A stretch of DNA of 64,000 bases from Betaproteobacteria bacterium (GCA_005881575.1 VBCA01000002.1:1-64000), one strand, 5' to 3'; counted from the stretch's first letter, positions 8,362 through 18,798 are shown. Numbers and translations are program-made. Notes: a model not told the origin generated them from the sequence alone.

Positions 8362-10524
8362 ATGACGATTCTGCGCGTCGCTCTCGATGTGCCGCTGCCG
8401 ACTTTGTTCGATTATCGCGCGGAGGCCGCGACGCGCGCGGATATCGGCTGTCGGGTGCTCGTTCCGTTCGGAAAAAAACGCCTGGTCGGCGTGATCTGGG
8501 ACGTGGCGACGAAATCCGAGGTAGCCGATTCCCGGCTGCGCTCAGTGGAGAAGATCCTGCGAGAGGTGGCGCCCCTTCCGCCCGAGTGGCTTGCCTTGGC
8601 GGAATTCTGCAGCGGTTACTACCACGGCCCGCTCGGCGAGGTGGTCGCTGCGGCTTTACCGCCGCGACTGCGCACCGCCAAGACCGTCCCGCTCGCCCCG
8701 CGCGATTACGTCCTGACCCCTATCGGTAGGGAAGCGCTTGCGGCGACTCCGTCGCGGCACCGGCGCCTGCGCGCGCTGCTGGAGCAGCTGGCGCGAGGTC
8801 GGGCATCCGATTCCGAGCTCGACGCGCAACGGACGGGGAGCCGAAACCTGTTGAGGCACGGCATTGAAAAGGGCTGGATCGTTTCCATGGAGCCCGAGCG
8901 GTCCGAGCCCCGTTTCGTCCACGCGCACGAGCTGACTTCGGAGCAGGAGCAAGCTATCGGCGCTTTGCGCTCAGAGCTGGAGAAATTTCGAGTGAGCTTG
9001 CTCTTTGGCGTCACGGGCAGCGGCAAGACCGAGATCTATCTGCAGCTGATCGCCGAGGTCCTCGCCCGCGGGAAACAAGTCTTGATTCTCGTGCCCGAGA
9101 TAGCGCTCACTCCCGCCCTCGAGGGCGCGTTCCGCGACCGATTCCCCGGCGCGTGCATCGTAACGCAGACGAGCGCCATGGCCGAACTCGAGCGCGTCCG
9201 TGGATGGCTTCTCGCCCACGGGGGTCGCGCCGACATCGTGCTCGGCACGCGGCTCGCTGTCTTCACGCCGCTCCCCCGTCTGGGGCTCGTCGTGGTCGAT
9301 GAGGAGCAGGATGCCTCGTTCAAGCAACGGGAGGGCGTGCGCTATTCGGCGCGCGACCTCGCAATTGCGCGGGCGCGTATCGTCGGCGCGTCGGTCGTTC
9401 TGTGCTCGGCCACGCCCTCGCTTGAAAGCTTCCACCGCGCGACTTCGGGCAAATACGAGCTGGTAGCTCTCACGCGACGCGCCATCGACCGGGCGGCCTT
9501 GCCCGCAATACGCCTCATTGACACGCGGGTGCACCCGTCGCAGGAGGGAATTGTTCCGCCCCTTCTCGAGGCGCTCGCCGCGCGCCTCGCACGCGGCGAG
9601 CAATCGCTCGTTTTCCTCAATCGCCGCGGCTATGCGCCGACGCTGGCCTGCCCGGCGTGTGGCTGGGTGAAGGGCTGCAGGCGCTGTTCGGCGAACATGG
9701 TCGTGCACTTGGCCGCGCGGCGGCTGCGTTGCCACCATTGCGGACTGGCCGAGGGCATTCCGCGCGCCTGTCCGGAATGCGGTAACCCCGACTTGCAGGT
9801 ATTCGGACGCGGGACGCAGCGGATCGAGCTGCTGCTCGGCGAGAAATTTCCGCAGGCGCGGATCCTGCGCGTGGATAGCGACGCCGTGCGCGCGAGGAAC
9901 GGGCTCGAAGATCTGCTCGAGCGGGCCGCCCACGCCGACATCCTCGTCGGCACGCAGATTCTCGCCAAGGGCCATCATTTCGAGCGCCTGACGCTTGCCG
10001 GTGTGCTCAACGCGGACAGCGGTCTATTCTCGAGCGATTATCGTGCGGGCGAGCGGACCTTTGCGCAGCTGCAGCAAGTCGCGGGACGAGCCGGACGCGC
10101 GAATCTCCCGGGCGAGGTCCTGATCCAGACGCGCTATCCCGAGCACCCCCTGTATCAGTCGCTCGTGCGCCATGACTACGCGGGATTCGCAAAGAGCGTG
10201 CTTGCGGAGCGGCGGGAGGCCGGGTTTCCGCCGTTCGTTTTCGAAGCCGCGCTGCGCGCCGAAAGCCGCGACGAGTCTCGCGCGCGGCGCTTCCTGCGCG
10301 CGGCGATCGGGCGCGCGCCGCAAAGGGGGGGCGCGATCACCGTGTTCGATCCCGCGCCGATGTCGCTCGCGCGACTCGCGGGAGTAGAGCGCGCGCAAGT
10401 TCTGCTGCAATCACGCTCGCGACCACGCCTGCAGGCGTTCCTGCGTGAATGGAGTGACTCGCTGTACCGCACGCCCGCGCACGGAGTGCGCTGGCATCTG
10501 GACGTGGACCCGATAGAGTTCTGA
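8362..10524 (+). CDS. priA: Primosomal replication protein N' (helicase PriA)
   Basis: LLFGVTGSGKTEIYLQLIAEVL Walker A, DEEQD, zinc-binding cysteines CPACGWVKGCRRCSANM...CHHCGL...CPECG. Confidence 0.96.
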   Translation: MTILRVALDVPLPTLFDYRAEAATRADIGCRVLVPFGKKRLVGVIWDVATKSEVADSRLRSVEKILREVAPLPPEWLALAEFCSGYYHGPLGEVVAAALPPRLRTAKTVPLAPRDYVLTPIGREALAATPSRHRRLRALLEQLARGRASDSELDAQRTGSRNLLRHGIEKGWIVSMEPERSEPRFVHAHELTSEQEQAIGALRSELEKFRVSLLFGVTGSGKTEIYLQLIAEVLARGKQVLILVPEIALTPALEGAFRDRFPGACIVTQTSAMAELERVRGWLLAHGGRADIVLGTRLAVFTPLPRLGLVVVDEEQDASFKQREGVRYSARDLAIARARIVGASVVLCSATPSLESFHRATSGKYELVALTRRAIDRAALPAIRLIDTRVHPSQEGIVPPLLEALAARLARGEQSLVFLNRRGYAPTLACPACGWVKGCRRCSANMVVHLAARRLRCHHCGLAEGIPRACPECGNPDLQVFGRGTQRIELLLGEKFPQARILRVDSDAVRARNGLEDLLERAAHADILVGTQILAKGHHFERLTLAGVLNADSGLFSSDYRAGERTFAQLQQVAGRAGRANLPGEVLIQTRYPEHPLYQSLVRHDYAGFAKSVLAERREAGFPPFVFEAALRAESRDESRARRFLRAAIGRAPQRGGAITVFDPAPMSLARLAGVERAQVLLQSRSRPRLQAFLREWSDSLYRTPAHGVRWHLDVDPIEF

Positions 10525-10538
10525 ATCGCCTGCGCAGA

Positions 10539-10643
10539 TCAGGCGGGTTTCTTCGCGCGCTTCTTCGGCTTGCGCGGCCGGGTCTTGCCGTGCGATCCCT
10601 TGAAGACCTTGCCGCGGAATGTGCGTTTGTCGCCTTTGCCCAA
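10539..10643 (-). CDS. 30S ribosomal protein bTHX
   Basis: Not in ORF track; TTG start gives MGKGDKRTFRGKVFKGSHGKTRPRKPKKRAKKPA* (34 aa), matching the bTHX signature; GGAG 7 nt upstream. Confidence 0.88.
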   Translation of the reverse strand: MGKGDKRTFRGKVFKGSHGKTRPRKPKKRAKKPA

Positions 10644-10735
10644 GTTCGAACTCCATATCGGAAGGTTGAGGCCAGACGTATTCTACCTTTGCACGGCCGG
10701 CGATGATCAAGGCCCGCGTATAATACGGCCCCTCG

Positions 10736-12415
10736 ATGTCCGCCGAGGTCAAATCCCACCTCACCGAGTTGCTCACCCGCGCGCTCGCAAAAGTCGCCCC
10801 GCAGCAGCCGGGTTCGCTGATTTCTCTGGAACGGCCCAAACAGTCGCAGCACGGCGACTTTTCCTGCCCGGCGGCCATGCAGCTCGCACGTGCGTTGAAA
10901 CGCAATCCACGGGAGCTCGCACTCGAGCTCGTCGCGGCGCTGCCTCCCTCCGAATGGCTCGAACGCGCCGAGGTCGCCGGCAACGGGTTCATCAACCTTC
11001 GCGTGCGCCCCGCGGCCAAGCAGCACATCGTGAGGACCATTCTCGCGGAAACCGACCGCTACGGCCGCTCCGAGAGTGCGGGCGGCAAGCCGGTGATAGT
11101 GGAGTTCGTTTCGGCCAATCCCACCGGCCCGCTCCACGTCGGGCATGGCAGGAACGCGGCGCTTGGTGACGCCATCGGCGCTTTGCTCCAAGCGCAGGGC
11201 TGGCGCGTAACGCGGGAGTTCTACTACAACGACGCCGGGGCCCAGATCCGCAATCTGGGCCTTTCTGTTCAGGCGCGGATTCGAGAAAAGCTCGGCGTAC
11301 CAGCGGAATTTCCCGCCGACGGGTATCACGGCAACTATGTGCGGGAAATCGCCGAGAAATACCTCAGAGCAGGCAACGCCGAGGGCGAAGATCTGGAAGC
11401 CGTGACGCGGTTTGCGGTAGCGGAGCTCAGGCGCGAGCAGGATCTCGACTTGCAGGCGCTCGGCGTGCGCTTTGATAGCTACTTCCTTGAATCCTCGCTC
11501 TACACCGACGGGCGAGTTCAGAAAACGGTTCAGGCGCTGATCGACGCGGGCAAGGCCTTCGAGCAGGACGGCGCGCTGTGGCTCAAGACCACCGAGTACG
11601 GTGACGACAAGGACCGGGTCATGCGCAAGTCGGACGGCACTTACACCTACTTTGTGCCCGACATCGCCTACCACCTGACGAAATGGGAGCGCGGCTTCAC
11701 CCGCGCCGTCAATATCCAGGGGTCCGATCACCACAGCACGGTGACGCGGGTGCGCGCCGGGCTGCAGGCCGCGACTTCGAAGTGGCAGCGCGGGATTCCG
11801 CAAGGCTATCCCGAATACGTCCTTTACAAGATGCTCACAGTCATGAAGGGCGGCGAGGAGATGAAGATCTCCAAACGCGCCGGCTCCTACGTTACGGTTC
11901 GCGAGCTGATCGACGAAGCCGGACGGGACGCGGTGCGGTTCTTCCTCCTTTCGCGCAAGGCGGATGCGGAGTTCGTGTTCGACATCGATCTTGCCAAGTC
12001 GCAATCCGAAGAGAATCCCGTCTACTACGTGCAATACGCGCACGCCCGGATCTGCTCGGTGCTAGAACAATGGAGAACGCAGTCCGGTGACCAGGGCCGC
12101 GCGTTTCCGGTCGCGGGAGCATTGAACGCCGCTGATCTCGCGCCGCTCAGCGGCGCACGCGAGCTTGCGCTTCTGCAGCGACTGGGCGAGTATGCCGAAA
12201 TCCTGGAAAATGCCGAGGCGGAGCTCGCCCCGCACCAGCTTGTGTTTTATCTGCGCGAGCTGGCGGGTGAATTTCACAGTTACTATAATGCCGAACGCAT
12301 CCTGGTCTCCGAGGCGCCGCTGCGATCGGCGCGCCTGGCTCTGTGCCTTGCCGTGCGCCAAGTGCTTCGCAACGGGCTTTCGCTGCTGGGCGTCAGCCAG
12401 CCCGATAAAATGTGA
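10736..12415 (+). CDS. argS: Arginyl-tRNA synthetase
   Basis: [26 protein letters not shown] (HIGH) and class Ia ArgRS C-terminal domain. Confidence 0.97.
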   Translation: MSAEVKSHLTELLTRALAKVAPQQPGSLISLERPKQSQHGDFSCPAAMQLARALKRNPRELALELVAALPPSEWLERAEVAGNGFINLRVRPAAKQHIVRTILAETDRYGRSESAGGKPVIVEFVSANPTGPLHVGHGRNAALGDAIGALLQAQGWRVTREFYYNDAGAQIRNLGLSVQARIREKLGVPAEFPADGYHGNYVREIAEKYLRAGNAEGEDLEAVTRFAVAELRREQDLDLQALGVRFDSYFLESSLYTDGRVQKTVQALIDAGKAFEQDGALWLKTTEYGDDKDRVMRKSDGTYTYFVPDIAYHLTKWERGFTRAVNIQGSDHHSTVTRVRAGLQAATSKWQRGIPQGYPEYVLYKMLTVMKGGEEMKISKRAGSYVTVRELIDEAGRDAVRFFLLSRKADAEFVFDIDLAKSQSEENPVYYVQYAHARICSVLEQWRTQSGDQGRAFPVAGALNAADLAPLSGARELALLQRLGEYAEILENAEAELAPHQLVFYLRELAGEFHSYYNAERILVSEAPLRSARLALCLAVRQVLRNGLSLLGVSQPDKM

Positions 12416-12427
12416 CGCCTTATCTCC

Positions 12428-13012
12428 ATGAGCTTCAACTATAAGCAACTGCCCCGATCCAAACCGGACTTCTCCGGTAATTTCGTGATCGGCCTTTTTT
12501 TCGGTTTTCTGCTCGGCCTGGGCGTCGCGGCCGGAATAGCGATCTATTTCTTCAAGACACCCATTCCGTTCGCCGACAGGCCGCGTGCGCCGGACAAGCC
12601 ACCGCCCGTCGACCAAAAACTGGCCGAGCCACCCAAGTCGGCCAAGGCGGAGGACAAGCCTCGCTTCGATTTCTACCGGATCCTCCCCGGAAAAGAGGAG
12701 CCGGTCACCGAACGCCAGATGCGCGAGGCGGCCAAGCAGGCCGGCAAGCCCGGAGCGCCCAAGGACAGCTATTTCCTTCAGGCGGGCTCGTTCCAGAACC
12801 CGGCCGATGCGGACAACCTCAAGGCAAGGCTCGCGTTGATGGGCATGGAGGCGAACGTGGAGCCCGCTGATCTCGCGGAGAAAGGGGTGTGGTATCGAGT
12901 GCGGCTGGGGCCTTACACCCGCGTGGACGAGATCAACCGCGTCCGGCAGCAGCTGACGCAGAACGGAGTGGACGCTTCGCTGGTCAGAGTCACCGAGGTT
13001 TCCAAGAATTGA
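12428..13012 (+). CDS. SPOR domain cell-division protein (FtsN-like)
   Basis: Single TM helix, Pro/Lys-rich linker, C-terminal SPOR domain YFLQAGSFQNPADADNLKARLALMG. Confidence 0.87.
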   Translation: MSFNYKQLPRSKPDFSGNFVIGLFFGFLLGLGVAAGIAIYFFKTPIPFADRPRAPDKPPPVDQKLAEPPKSAKAEDKPRFDFYRILPGKEEPVTERQMREAAKQAGKPGAPKDSYFLQAGSFQNPADADNLKARLALMGMEANVEPADLAEKGVWYRVRLGPYTRVDEINRVRQQLTQNGVDASLVRVTEVSKN

Positions 13013-13033
13013 GTCACTCCAAGGAGAAGCCCC

Positions 13034-13681
13034 ATGGTTCTTCGTCTGCTGAGCGTCTTTTCCGGCCTGTTCCTCGCCCTTGCCGCGTACGCTCAGAGTT
13101 CGCCCGTCGAAGGCGTCGATTACATCGAAGTGAAGCCGCCCCAGGCCGTCGAGTCCTCGGGCAAGATCGAGGTGCTCGAGTTCTTCTGGTACCGCTGCCC
13201 GCACTGCTACGCGCTCGAGCCCGACCTCGAATCCTGGGCGAAGCGATTGCCGCGCGACGTGCAGTTCAAGCGCCTGCCGGGAATTCTGAACGACGACTGG
13301 GCGGTCGATGCCCGGATTTTCTACACGCTGGAGGCCATCGGAGAGCTCGAGCGGCTGCACCGGCCTTTGTTCGACGCCATTCACCAGCAGGGCGGCGTGA
13401 GGCTGCGCGGCGATGCCTTCGCTAAATGGGCGGCGGACTGGCTCGCCAAGCAGAACGTGGACATGGCTAAATACGACGCTGCTTTCCGCTCGTTTACGGT
13501 CGAGAGCAAGCTGCGCCGCGCAGCGCAGATGGGCCGCTCGTACCGACTCGACGGAGTACCGACTCTGACCGTGCAGGGCCGCTACCTCGTCGTTGCGAGC
13601 ACGTCTCGCAAGGGGATGCTCGCTACCGCCGACTTTCTCATCGGAGAAGCCCGCAAGCAACTCGCAAAAGCAAAACCCTAG
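13034..13681 (+). CDS. dsbA: Thiol:disulfide interchange protein DsbA (CPHC active site)
   Basis: Signal peptide, VLEFFWYRCPHCYALEPDLESW, cis-Pro loop GVPTLTVQGRY. Confidence 0.92.
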   Translation: MVLRLLSVFSGLFLALAAYAQSSPVEGVDYIEVKPPQAVESSGKIEVLEFFWYRCPHCYALEPDLESWAKRLPRDVQFKRLPGILNDDWAVDARIFYTLEAIGELERLHRPLFDAIHQQGGVRLRGDAFAKWAADWLAKQNVDMAKYDAAFRSFTVESKLRRAAQMGRSYRLDGVPTLTVQGRYLVVASTSRKGMLATADFLIGEARKQLAKAKP

Positions 13682-13706
13682 CGTGGCGGGGCCAGCGCCC
13701 GAGCGA

Positions 13707-14348
13707 ATGCAACCGCGAGGCCGCTTGAAGAAATGGCTGCTCGCGTCGGCGTTCACCCTTCTGGCCGGCGCCGCATCGGCCCAGATCCAGCCGGGGCGCG
13801 AATTTCAGCGCATCGAACCCCAGCGTCCAGTCGTCGCGGACGGACGCATCGAGGTCATCGAATTCTTCTACTACGGCTGCCCGGTCTGCTACGAAACCCA
13901 GCCGCTTCTTTCACGCTGGCTGAGCAAGGCACCCGAATATGTCGCGATCCGTCGCGTGCCGGCGCTTTCCACGGAAGCGTGGGAGCCTTTCGCGAAACTG
14001 TTCTATACCCTCGAAACGCTGGGACAGGTCGGCCGACTTCACTGGCCGGTCTACGACTATTTTCACTTCGAGAACGTGAATCTGAATGACGAGAAAATCA
14101 TGGCCGATTGGGCGGCGCGCAACGGCATCGAGCGCCAGAAGTTCGCGGAGGTTTACAGCTCGCCCGGAGTCGCGGCCAAGGTCGCAGAGGCGCGCGAGCT
14201 CCTGAAGCTCTACGGCGTGCGCGCGGTGCCGACATTCGTCGTCGACGGCAAGTTCCTGACCTCGGCGCGCCTGGCGGGCGGCACCGAGCAGGTCATCCGG
14301 GTGGTCGACCATCTGGTGAAGCTCGCGCGCGAAGAGCGCCTCCGATAG
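13707..14348 (+). CDS. DsbA-family thioredoxin-fold protein (CPVC active site)
   Basis: Signal peptide MQPRGRLKKWLLASAFTLLAGAASA, VIEFFYYGCPVCYETQPLLSRW, AVPTFVVDGKF. Confidence 0.88.
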   Translation: MQPRGRLKKWLLASAFTLLAGAASAQIQPGREFQRIEPQRPVVADGRIEVIEFFYYGCPVCYETQPLLSRWLSKAPEYVAIRRVPALSTEAWEPFAKLFYTLETLGQVGRLHWPVYDYFHFENVNLNDEKIMADWAARNGIERQKFAEVYSSPGVAAKVAEARELLKLYGVRAVPTFVVDGKFLTSARLAGGTEQVIRVVDHLVKLAREERLR

Positions 14349-14368
14349 GCGCCGCGCCCTGCCCTCCG

Positions 14369-15142
14369 GTGTTACCCGACTCCAAGGTCTTCATCACTGG
14401 CGCATCGAGCGGAATCGGCGCCGCGCTCGCGGCGCACTATGCGCGCGAGGGCGCGGTGCTCGGCTTGTGCGCAAGGCGGCTCGCCCCCATGCAGGCGCTC
14501 TTCTCGACCTTGCTCTGCGCCGGGTCCTGCTATCAAGTGGACGTGACCGACGTCACCAGCCTGCGGGCTGCGGCGGCCGATTTCACGGAGCGGTTCGGAG
14601 TGCCCGACATCGTGATCGCGAATGCCGGCATCAGCGCCGGCACCTCCACCGAGAATCCGGACGACCTTCCCGCGTTCCGCAAGATCATGGACACCAACGT
14701 GTTCGGAATGGCCGTGACGTTTCAGCCGTTTGTCGCGCCGATGCGAGCGCGCGCGAGCGGCACGCTGGTCGGCATCGCGAGCGTCGCCGGCTTTCGCGGG
14801 CTGCCCGGCGGGGGCGCCTACAGCGCTTCCAAATCGGCGGCAATCACGTACCTGGAGAGCCTGCGCGTGGAGCTTCGCGGCTCGGGCGTGGCCGTGGTCA
14901 CGATCTGTCCCGGCTACATCCGCACTGCGATGACTGCGTCGAACCGCTACCGGATGCCGTTCATCATCGACGCGGACGAAGCGGCACGGCGCTTTGCCCG
15001 AGCCATCGCCGGAAAGCGCCGCTTCACGGTCATCCCCTGGCAGATGGCGCTCGCATCCTTTGCGCTTCGCCGCCTGCCGCGCCGGCTGTTCGACCGGCTG
15101 TTCGCGCGCGCGCCGCGAAAAGCGCGCGGTCTCCCCTTGTGA
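14369..15142 (+). CDS. SDR family oxidoreductase
   Basis: VFITGASSGIGAALAAHYA, NAG, YSASKSA; GTG start. Confidence 0.9.
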   Translation: MLPDSKVFITGASSGIGAALAAHYAREGAVLGLCARRLAPMQALFSTLLCAGSCYQVDVTDVTSLRAAAADFTERFGVPDIVIANAGISAGTSTENPDDLPAFRKIMDTNVFGMAVTFQPFVAPMRARASGTLVGIASVAGFRGLPGGGAYSASKSAAITYLESLRVELRGSGVAVVTICPGYIRTAMTASNRYRMPFIIDADEAARRFARAIAGKRRFTVIPWQMALASFALRRLPRRLFDRLFARAPRKARGLPL

Positions 15143-15969
15143 GCGGGCCGGAGGCAAGACTCATCGACGCCGTGGGGACACGGCACGCGCCGGCGCGCCG
15201 CGAGGCGCGAATCGTGAGTCTGGTCCCGAGCATCACGGAGCTCGTCTGCGATCTCGGACTCGCAGCGCAACTCGTGGGGCGAACCGGCTTCTGCGTCCAT
15301 CCTCGCGAGCTCGTTCGCCGGATCCCCAAAGTCGGCGGCACCAAGGATGTCGATCTCGACAAGCTGCGCGCGCTGCGGGCCACCCACGTCATCCTCAACA
15401 TCGACGAGAACAGGGATGAGGATGCTCGCGCGATCGCCGGGTTCGTTCCCGAGCTGATCGTCACGCACCCGCTCGCGCCGCTCGACAACCCGGCCCTCTA
15501 CCGGCTGATCGGCGGAATATTCGGGCGAGAGGACGAGGCCGAAGCGCTGTGCGGCGAATTCGAGGCAGCGTACGCTGCGCTGCAGTCGGCGGCGCGCAGC
15601 TTTCCGCTGGACCGCGTGCTCTACCTGATATGGAAAAATCCCTGGATGACGGTGTCGCGCGATACCTACGTTTCGCGGATGCTCGCCCTCGTAAAATGGG
15701 AAACCGTCCCGGCGGACTGCGCTGATCGCTACCCGAAGATCGAGCTCAACAGCGACGTGCTCGACGGCGCCCGGATCGTGCTGCTGTCGAGCGAACCTTA
15801 CCTTTTCCGCGAGACGCACGTCGCGGAGCTGCGCGCCGACCCCTTGCTTGCGCAGAAAAGGATCGCTCTCGTCGACGGAGAGATGACCGCGTGGTACGGG
15901 AGCCGCGCCATCGAGGGATTGCGGTATCTGCGGCGATTCCGCGAGAAGCTCGATCGCGCCGCCGGATAA
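15139..15969 (+). CDS. BtuF-like helical-backbone metal receptor lacking a signal peptide
   Basis: RIVSLVPSITELVCDLGLAAQLVGRTGFCVHP; GTGA overlap with the SDR stop; no hydrophobic N-terminal segment. Confidence 0.82.
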   Translation: MSGPEARLIDAVGTRHAPARREARIVSLVPSITELVCDLGLAAQLVGRTGFCVHPRELVRRIPKVGGTKDVDLDKLRALRATHVILNIDENRDEDARAIAGFVPELIVTHPLAPLDNPALYRLIGGIFGREDEAEALCGEFEAAYAALQSAARSFPLDRVLYLIWKNPWMTVSRDTYVSRMLALVKWETVPADCADRYPKIELNSDVLDGARIVLLSSEPYLFRETHVAELRADPLLAQKRIALVDGEMTAWYGSRAIEGLRYLRRFREKLDRAAG

Positions 15970-15976
15970 TTCCGGC

Positions 15977-17749
15977 TCAGGCGGGAACGCTCACATAAGA
16001 CCCCGGAGCGTCCTCGAGCGCTTGCAGCGCCCCCGTACCCGGAACGCGGGCCGGCGCCCGGTCGGGCCCGTTCAGGCCGGCGATCCACGCCTGCCAGTCG
16101 ATCCACCACGAGCCCTCGCTCCGGCTCGCCCCTGCCTGCCACTCGTCGGCCGATTCGGGAAGCTCGGACCCGGTCCAGTAGCCGTATTTCTTCGCCGCCG
16201 GCGGATTCACGATGCCGGCGATGTGCCCCGAGCCACCGAGCACGAAGCGCGTGGGACCGGAGAGGAGGCGCGCGCCCTTGTAAGTGGATTTCCAGGGCGC
16301 GATGTGGTCCTCGAGAGTGGAAACGAAATAGGCGGGGATCGCAATTCTCCCGAGGTCGATCGGAACGCCCCCCAGCGTGATGCCGCCGGGAACCCTGAGC
16401 CGGTTGGCGAGGTACATCTCGCGCAGGTAGAAGCTGTGCATCTTCGCCGGCATGCGCGTGGAGTCCGAATTCCAGTAGAGGAGATCGAACGGGAAGGGAT
16501 CCTTCCCGAGCAGGTAGTTGTTGACGACGAACGACCACACCAGGTCGTTCGCGCGCAGCATGTTGAAGGTGGCGGCCATCTCGGAGCCTTCGAGGTAGCC
16601 GCGCTCCTGCATGCGTCGTTCCAGGTTCTCGACTTGCGCCTCGTCGATGAACACCCCGAGCTCGCCCGGGATGGAAAAATCGAGCAGCGACGCGAAGAAC
16701 GTCGCCGAGGCCGCCCGCCGGTCGTTCTTTTGCGCCATCCACGCGAGCGTGGCGCCGAGCAGCGTTCCGCCGAGGCAGTAGCCGATGATGTTGACCTCGT
16801 TCTCGCCGGTCGCCTGGCCGATCGCACCGAGCGCCGCAAGCGGCCCGTCGAACAGGTAATTCTCGAACGTCTTGCCGGCATAGCGCCCGTCCGGGTTGAC
16901 CCAGGAGATCACGAACACCGTGTGGCCCTGCTCGACGGCCCAACGGACGAAGGAATTCTTCTCGCGCAGATCGAGGATGTAATACTTGTTGATCCACGGC
17001 GGGATCACGAGAAGCGGTCGTTTGAAGACCGTTTCGGTGCTCGGGGCGTATTGAATGAGCTGCATGAGCTCGTTTTGGAAAACCACTTTGCCGGGGGTGG
17101 TGGCGATATTCAGGCCGAGCTTGAACCCTTTTTCGTCGGCCATGCGGATGCCGCCGCGCTCGATGTCGGCGAGCAGGTTGTTCAAGCCCTTGAGCAGGTT
17201 CTGGCCGCCGGAGTGCAGCGTCTCGCGCAGCACCTGCGGGTTCGTGAGGGCGAAGTTCGACGGAGACAGCGCGTCGATGTACTGGCGCGTGTAGAAATTC
17301 ACTTTCTTCCGCGTCTCGTCGGACAATCCGTCGACGGAGGACACCGCGTCGTGAAGATGGCGCGCGGCGATCAGGTACGACTGCTTGATGTAGTCGAACA
17401 GGAACTGGTCCTGCCAGTCGGCGTCGCGAAAACGGTTGTCCCCCTTGGCGGCCTCGGCGACCGATGGGACTTCCTTTCCGAGCATGCGCAGCAGGCTCGA
17501 CTGCCAGAGAGCGACGTGGTCCCAGAACATCTTGGTCTGCATCTCCGCCACCTTCCACGGATCGGCCAGCATGCGTGCAGCAAGGTCCGTGAACGCGCGG
17601 GCGACTCCGAATTCGTCGCCGGTGGCGACGCCTTGGCCCCCGGCCTGGCGCTGCAGAAACTCCCTCATGATGCGGCCGGAGCGCTCCGCCACTTCGGCGA
17701 ACACTCTCGCGCTCTCGGCGGGATCGGGTGGGGACTGCGTCGCGGGCAT
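15977..17749 (-). CDS. phaC: Class I poly(3-hydroxyalkanoate) synthase
   Basis: NIIGYCLGGTLLGATLAWMA lipase-like box (G-Y-C-L-G-G), PPWINKYYILDL, GGSGHIAGIVNPPAAKKYGYW; start M at 17749 (MPATQSPPD). Confidence 0.93.
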   Translation of the reverse strand: MPATQSPPDPAESARVFAEVAERSGRIMREFLQRQAGGQGVATGDEFGVARAFTDLAARMLADPWKVAEMQTKMFWDHVALWQSSLLRMLGKEVPSVAEAAKGDNRFRDADWQDQFLFDYIKQSYLIAARHLHDAVSSVDGLSDETRKKVNFYTRQYIDALSPSNFALTNPQVLRETLHSGGQNLLKGLNNLLADIERGGIRMADEKGFKLGLNIATTPGKVVFQNELMQLIQYAPSTETVFKRPLLVIPPWINKYYILDLREKNSFVRWAVEQGHTVFVISWVNPDGRYAGKTFENYLFDGPLAALGAIGQATGENEVNIIGYCLGGTLLGATLAWMAQKNDRRAASATFFASLLDFSIPGELGVFIDEAQVENLERRMQERGYLEGSEMAATFNMLRANDLVWSFVVNNYLLGKDPFPFDLLYWNSDSTRMPAKMHSFYLREMYLANRLRVPGGITLGGVPIDLGRIAIPAYFVSTLEDHIAPWKSTYKGARLLSGPTRFVLGGSGHIAGIVNPPAAKKYGYWTGSELPESADEWQAGASRSEGSWWIDWQAWIAGLNGPDRAPARVPGTGALQALEDAPGSYVSVPA

Positions 17750-17754
17750 GTTTG

Positions 17755-18798
17755 CTAGTTTTGAGCGTAGCGAACCACGCCGTCGGCGCCGACCGAATGC
17801 TTCAAGCGCCCATCGACGTGGAGCAAATGCAGGTGCGCCATTGCCTCGCCCATGGCGAAGAAGAGCTGATGCGTGTCGAGCTTGCGGCGAAACAGCGTAT
17901 CGAGCACGTCCGCCGCGGCCTTGGGCGTCTCGCAGGCTTCGTGCAGCTCGGCAAGGCGCAGGCGGTGATGCTCCTTTAGCTGCGCGATTCGCTCGCGCAA
18001 GCCCCTGAACGGCAGGCCGTGCGAGGGCAGCGTGAGCGTGGTCGCCGGCAATCCGGCGTAGCGGGATATCGAGTCGAGGAAAAGCGCGAGCGGGTTTCCC
18101 TCCGGCTCGTTCGCCCAAACGCTGACGTTGGTCGAAATCCTCGGGAGCACCATGTCGCCGGAGATGAGGACGCCGAGCTCCTCGCAGTAGAGCGCGGCGT
18201 GCTCGGGCGCATGGCCGTATCCCATGACCACCTTCCAGAGGCGGCCGCCGATGCGATGCACCTGCCCGTCCATCAAGCGCCGGTATACGGAGGGGAAGCC
18301 CGGCACCCGGCTACGATAGTTGGTGCGGCGCTCTCTCATCAGCTCGAGCTTGTCTCCGGAGAGTCCGTTGCGCACGAACATCGCCACCACGTTGTCGAAG
18401 CCGAAACCCGCGCTCCCTTCGCGCATCGCGTGCGCTGCGAAATACTCCGCCTGCGGCATCCAGAACTCGGCGCCGGTGCGCTCGGTCAGCCACGAGGCGA
18501 GACCCGCGTGGTCGGGATGATGGTGCGTGACGACGAGGCGCCGGATCGGGCGCCCCGCGATGCGTCCGGCGAAGATACGCTCCCACAGCGCGCGCGTGGC
18601 GTCGTCCCCGATGCCGCAGTCGATGAATGTCCAGCCCGCGCTTCCGTCCAATTCGTCTTCGAGCAGCCAGAGGTTGATGTGATCGAGCGCAAACGGCAGC
18701 GGCATGCGCAGCCAGTGCACGCCGGGCGCGACCTGCAGGGTCTCGCCGGGCGCAGGCGGCGCGGCGTGCGGATACTCGAGGATCGATTCGGGGGTCAC
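17755..18798 (-). CDS. MBL-fold metallo-hydrolase
   Basis: VVTHHHPDHAGLASWL metallo-beta-lactamase motif. Confidence 0.88.
   Translation of the reverse strand: MTPESILEYPHAAPPAPGETLQVAPGVHWLRMPLPFALDHINLWLLEDELDGSAGWTFIDCGIGDDATRALWERIFAGRIAGRPIRRLVVTHHHPDHAGLASWLTERTGAEFWMPQAEYFAAHAMREGSAGFGFDNVVAMFVRNGLSGDKLELMRERRTNYRSRVPGFPSVYRRLMDGQVHRIGGRLWKVVMGYGHAPEHAALYCEELGVLISGDMVLPRISTNVSVWANEPEGNPLALFLDSISRYAGLPATTLTLPSHGLPFRGLRERIAQLKEHHRLRLAELHEACETPKAAADVLDTLFRRKLDTHQLFFAMGEAMAHLHLLHVDGRLKHSVGADGVVRYAQN

Noticed and set aside
10337-12043. Minus-strand 568-aa ORF
   Set aside because: Antisense to argS and the priA end
12062-13756. Minus-strand 564-aa ORF
   Set aside because: Antisense to argS, SPOR and dsbA genes
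15798-17558. Minus-strand 586-aa ORF overlapping phaC in another frame
   Set aside because: Frame-shifted shadow of phaC; the phaC frame has clear family motifs
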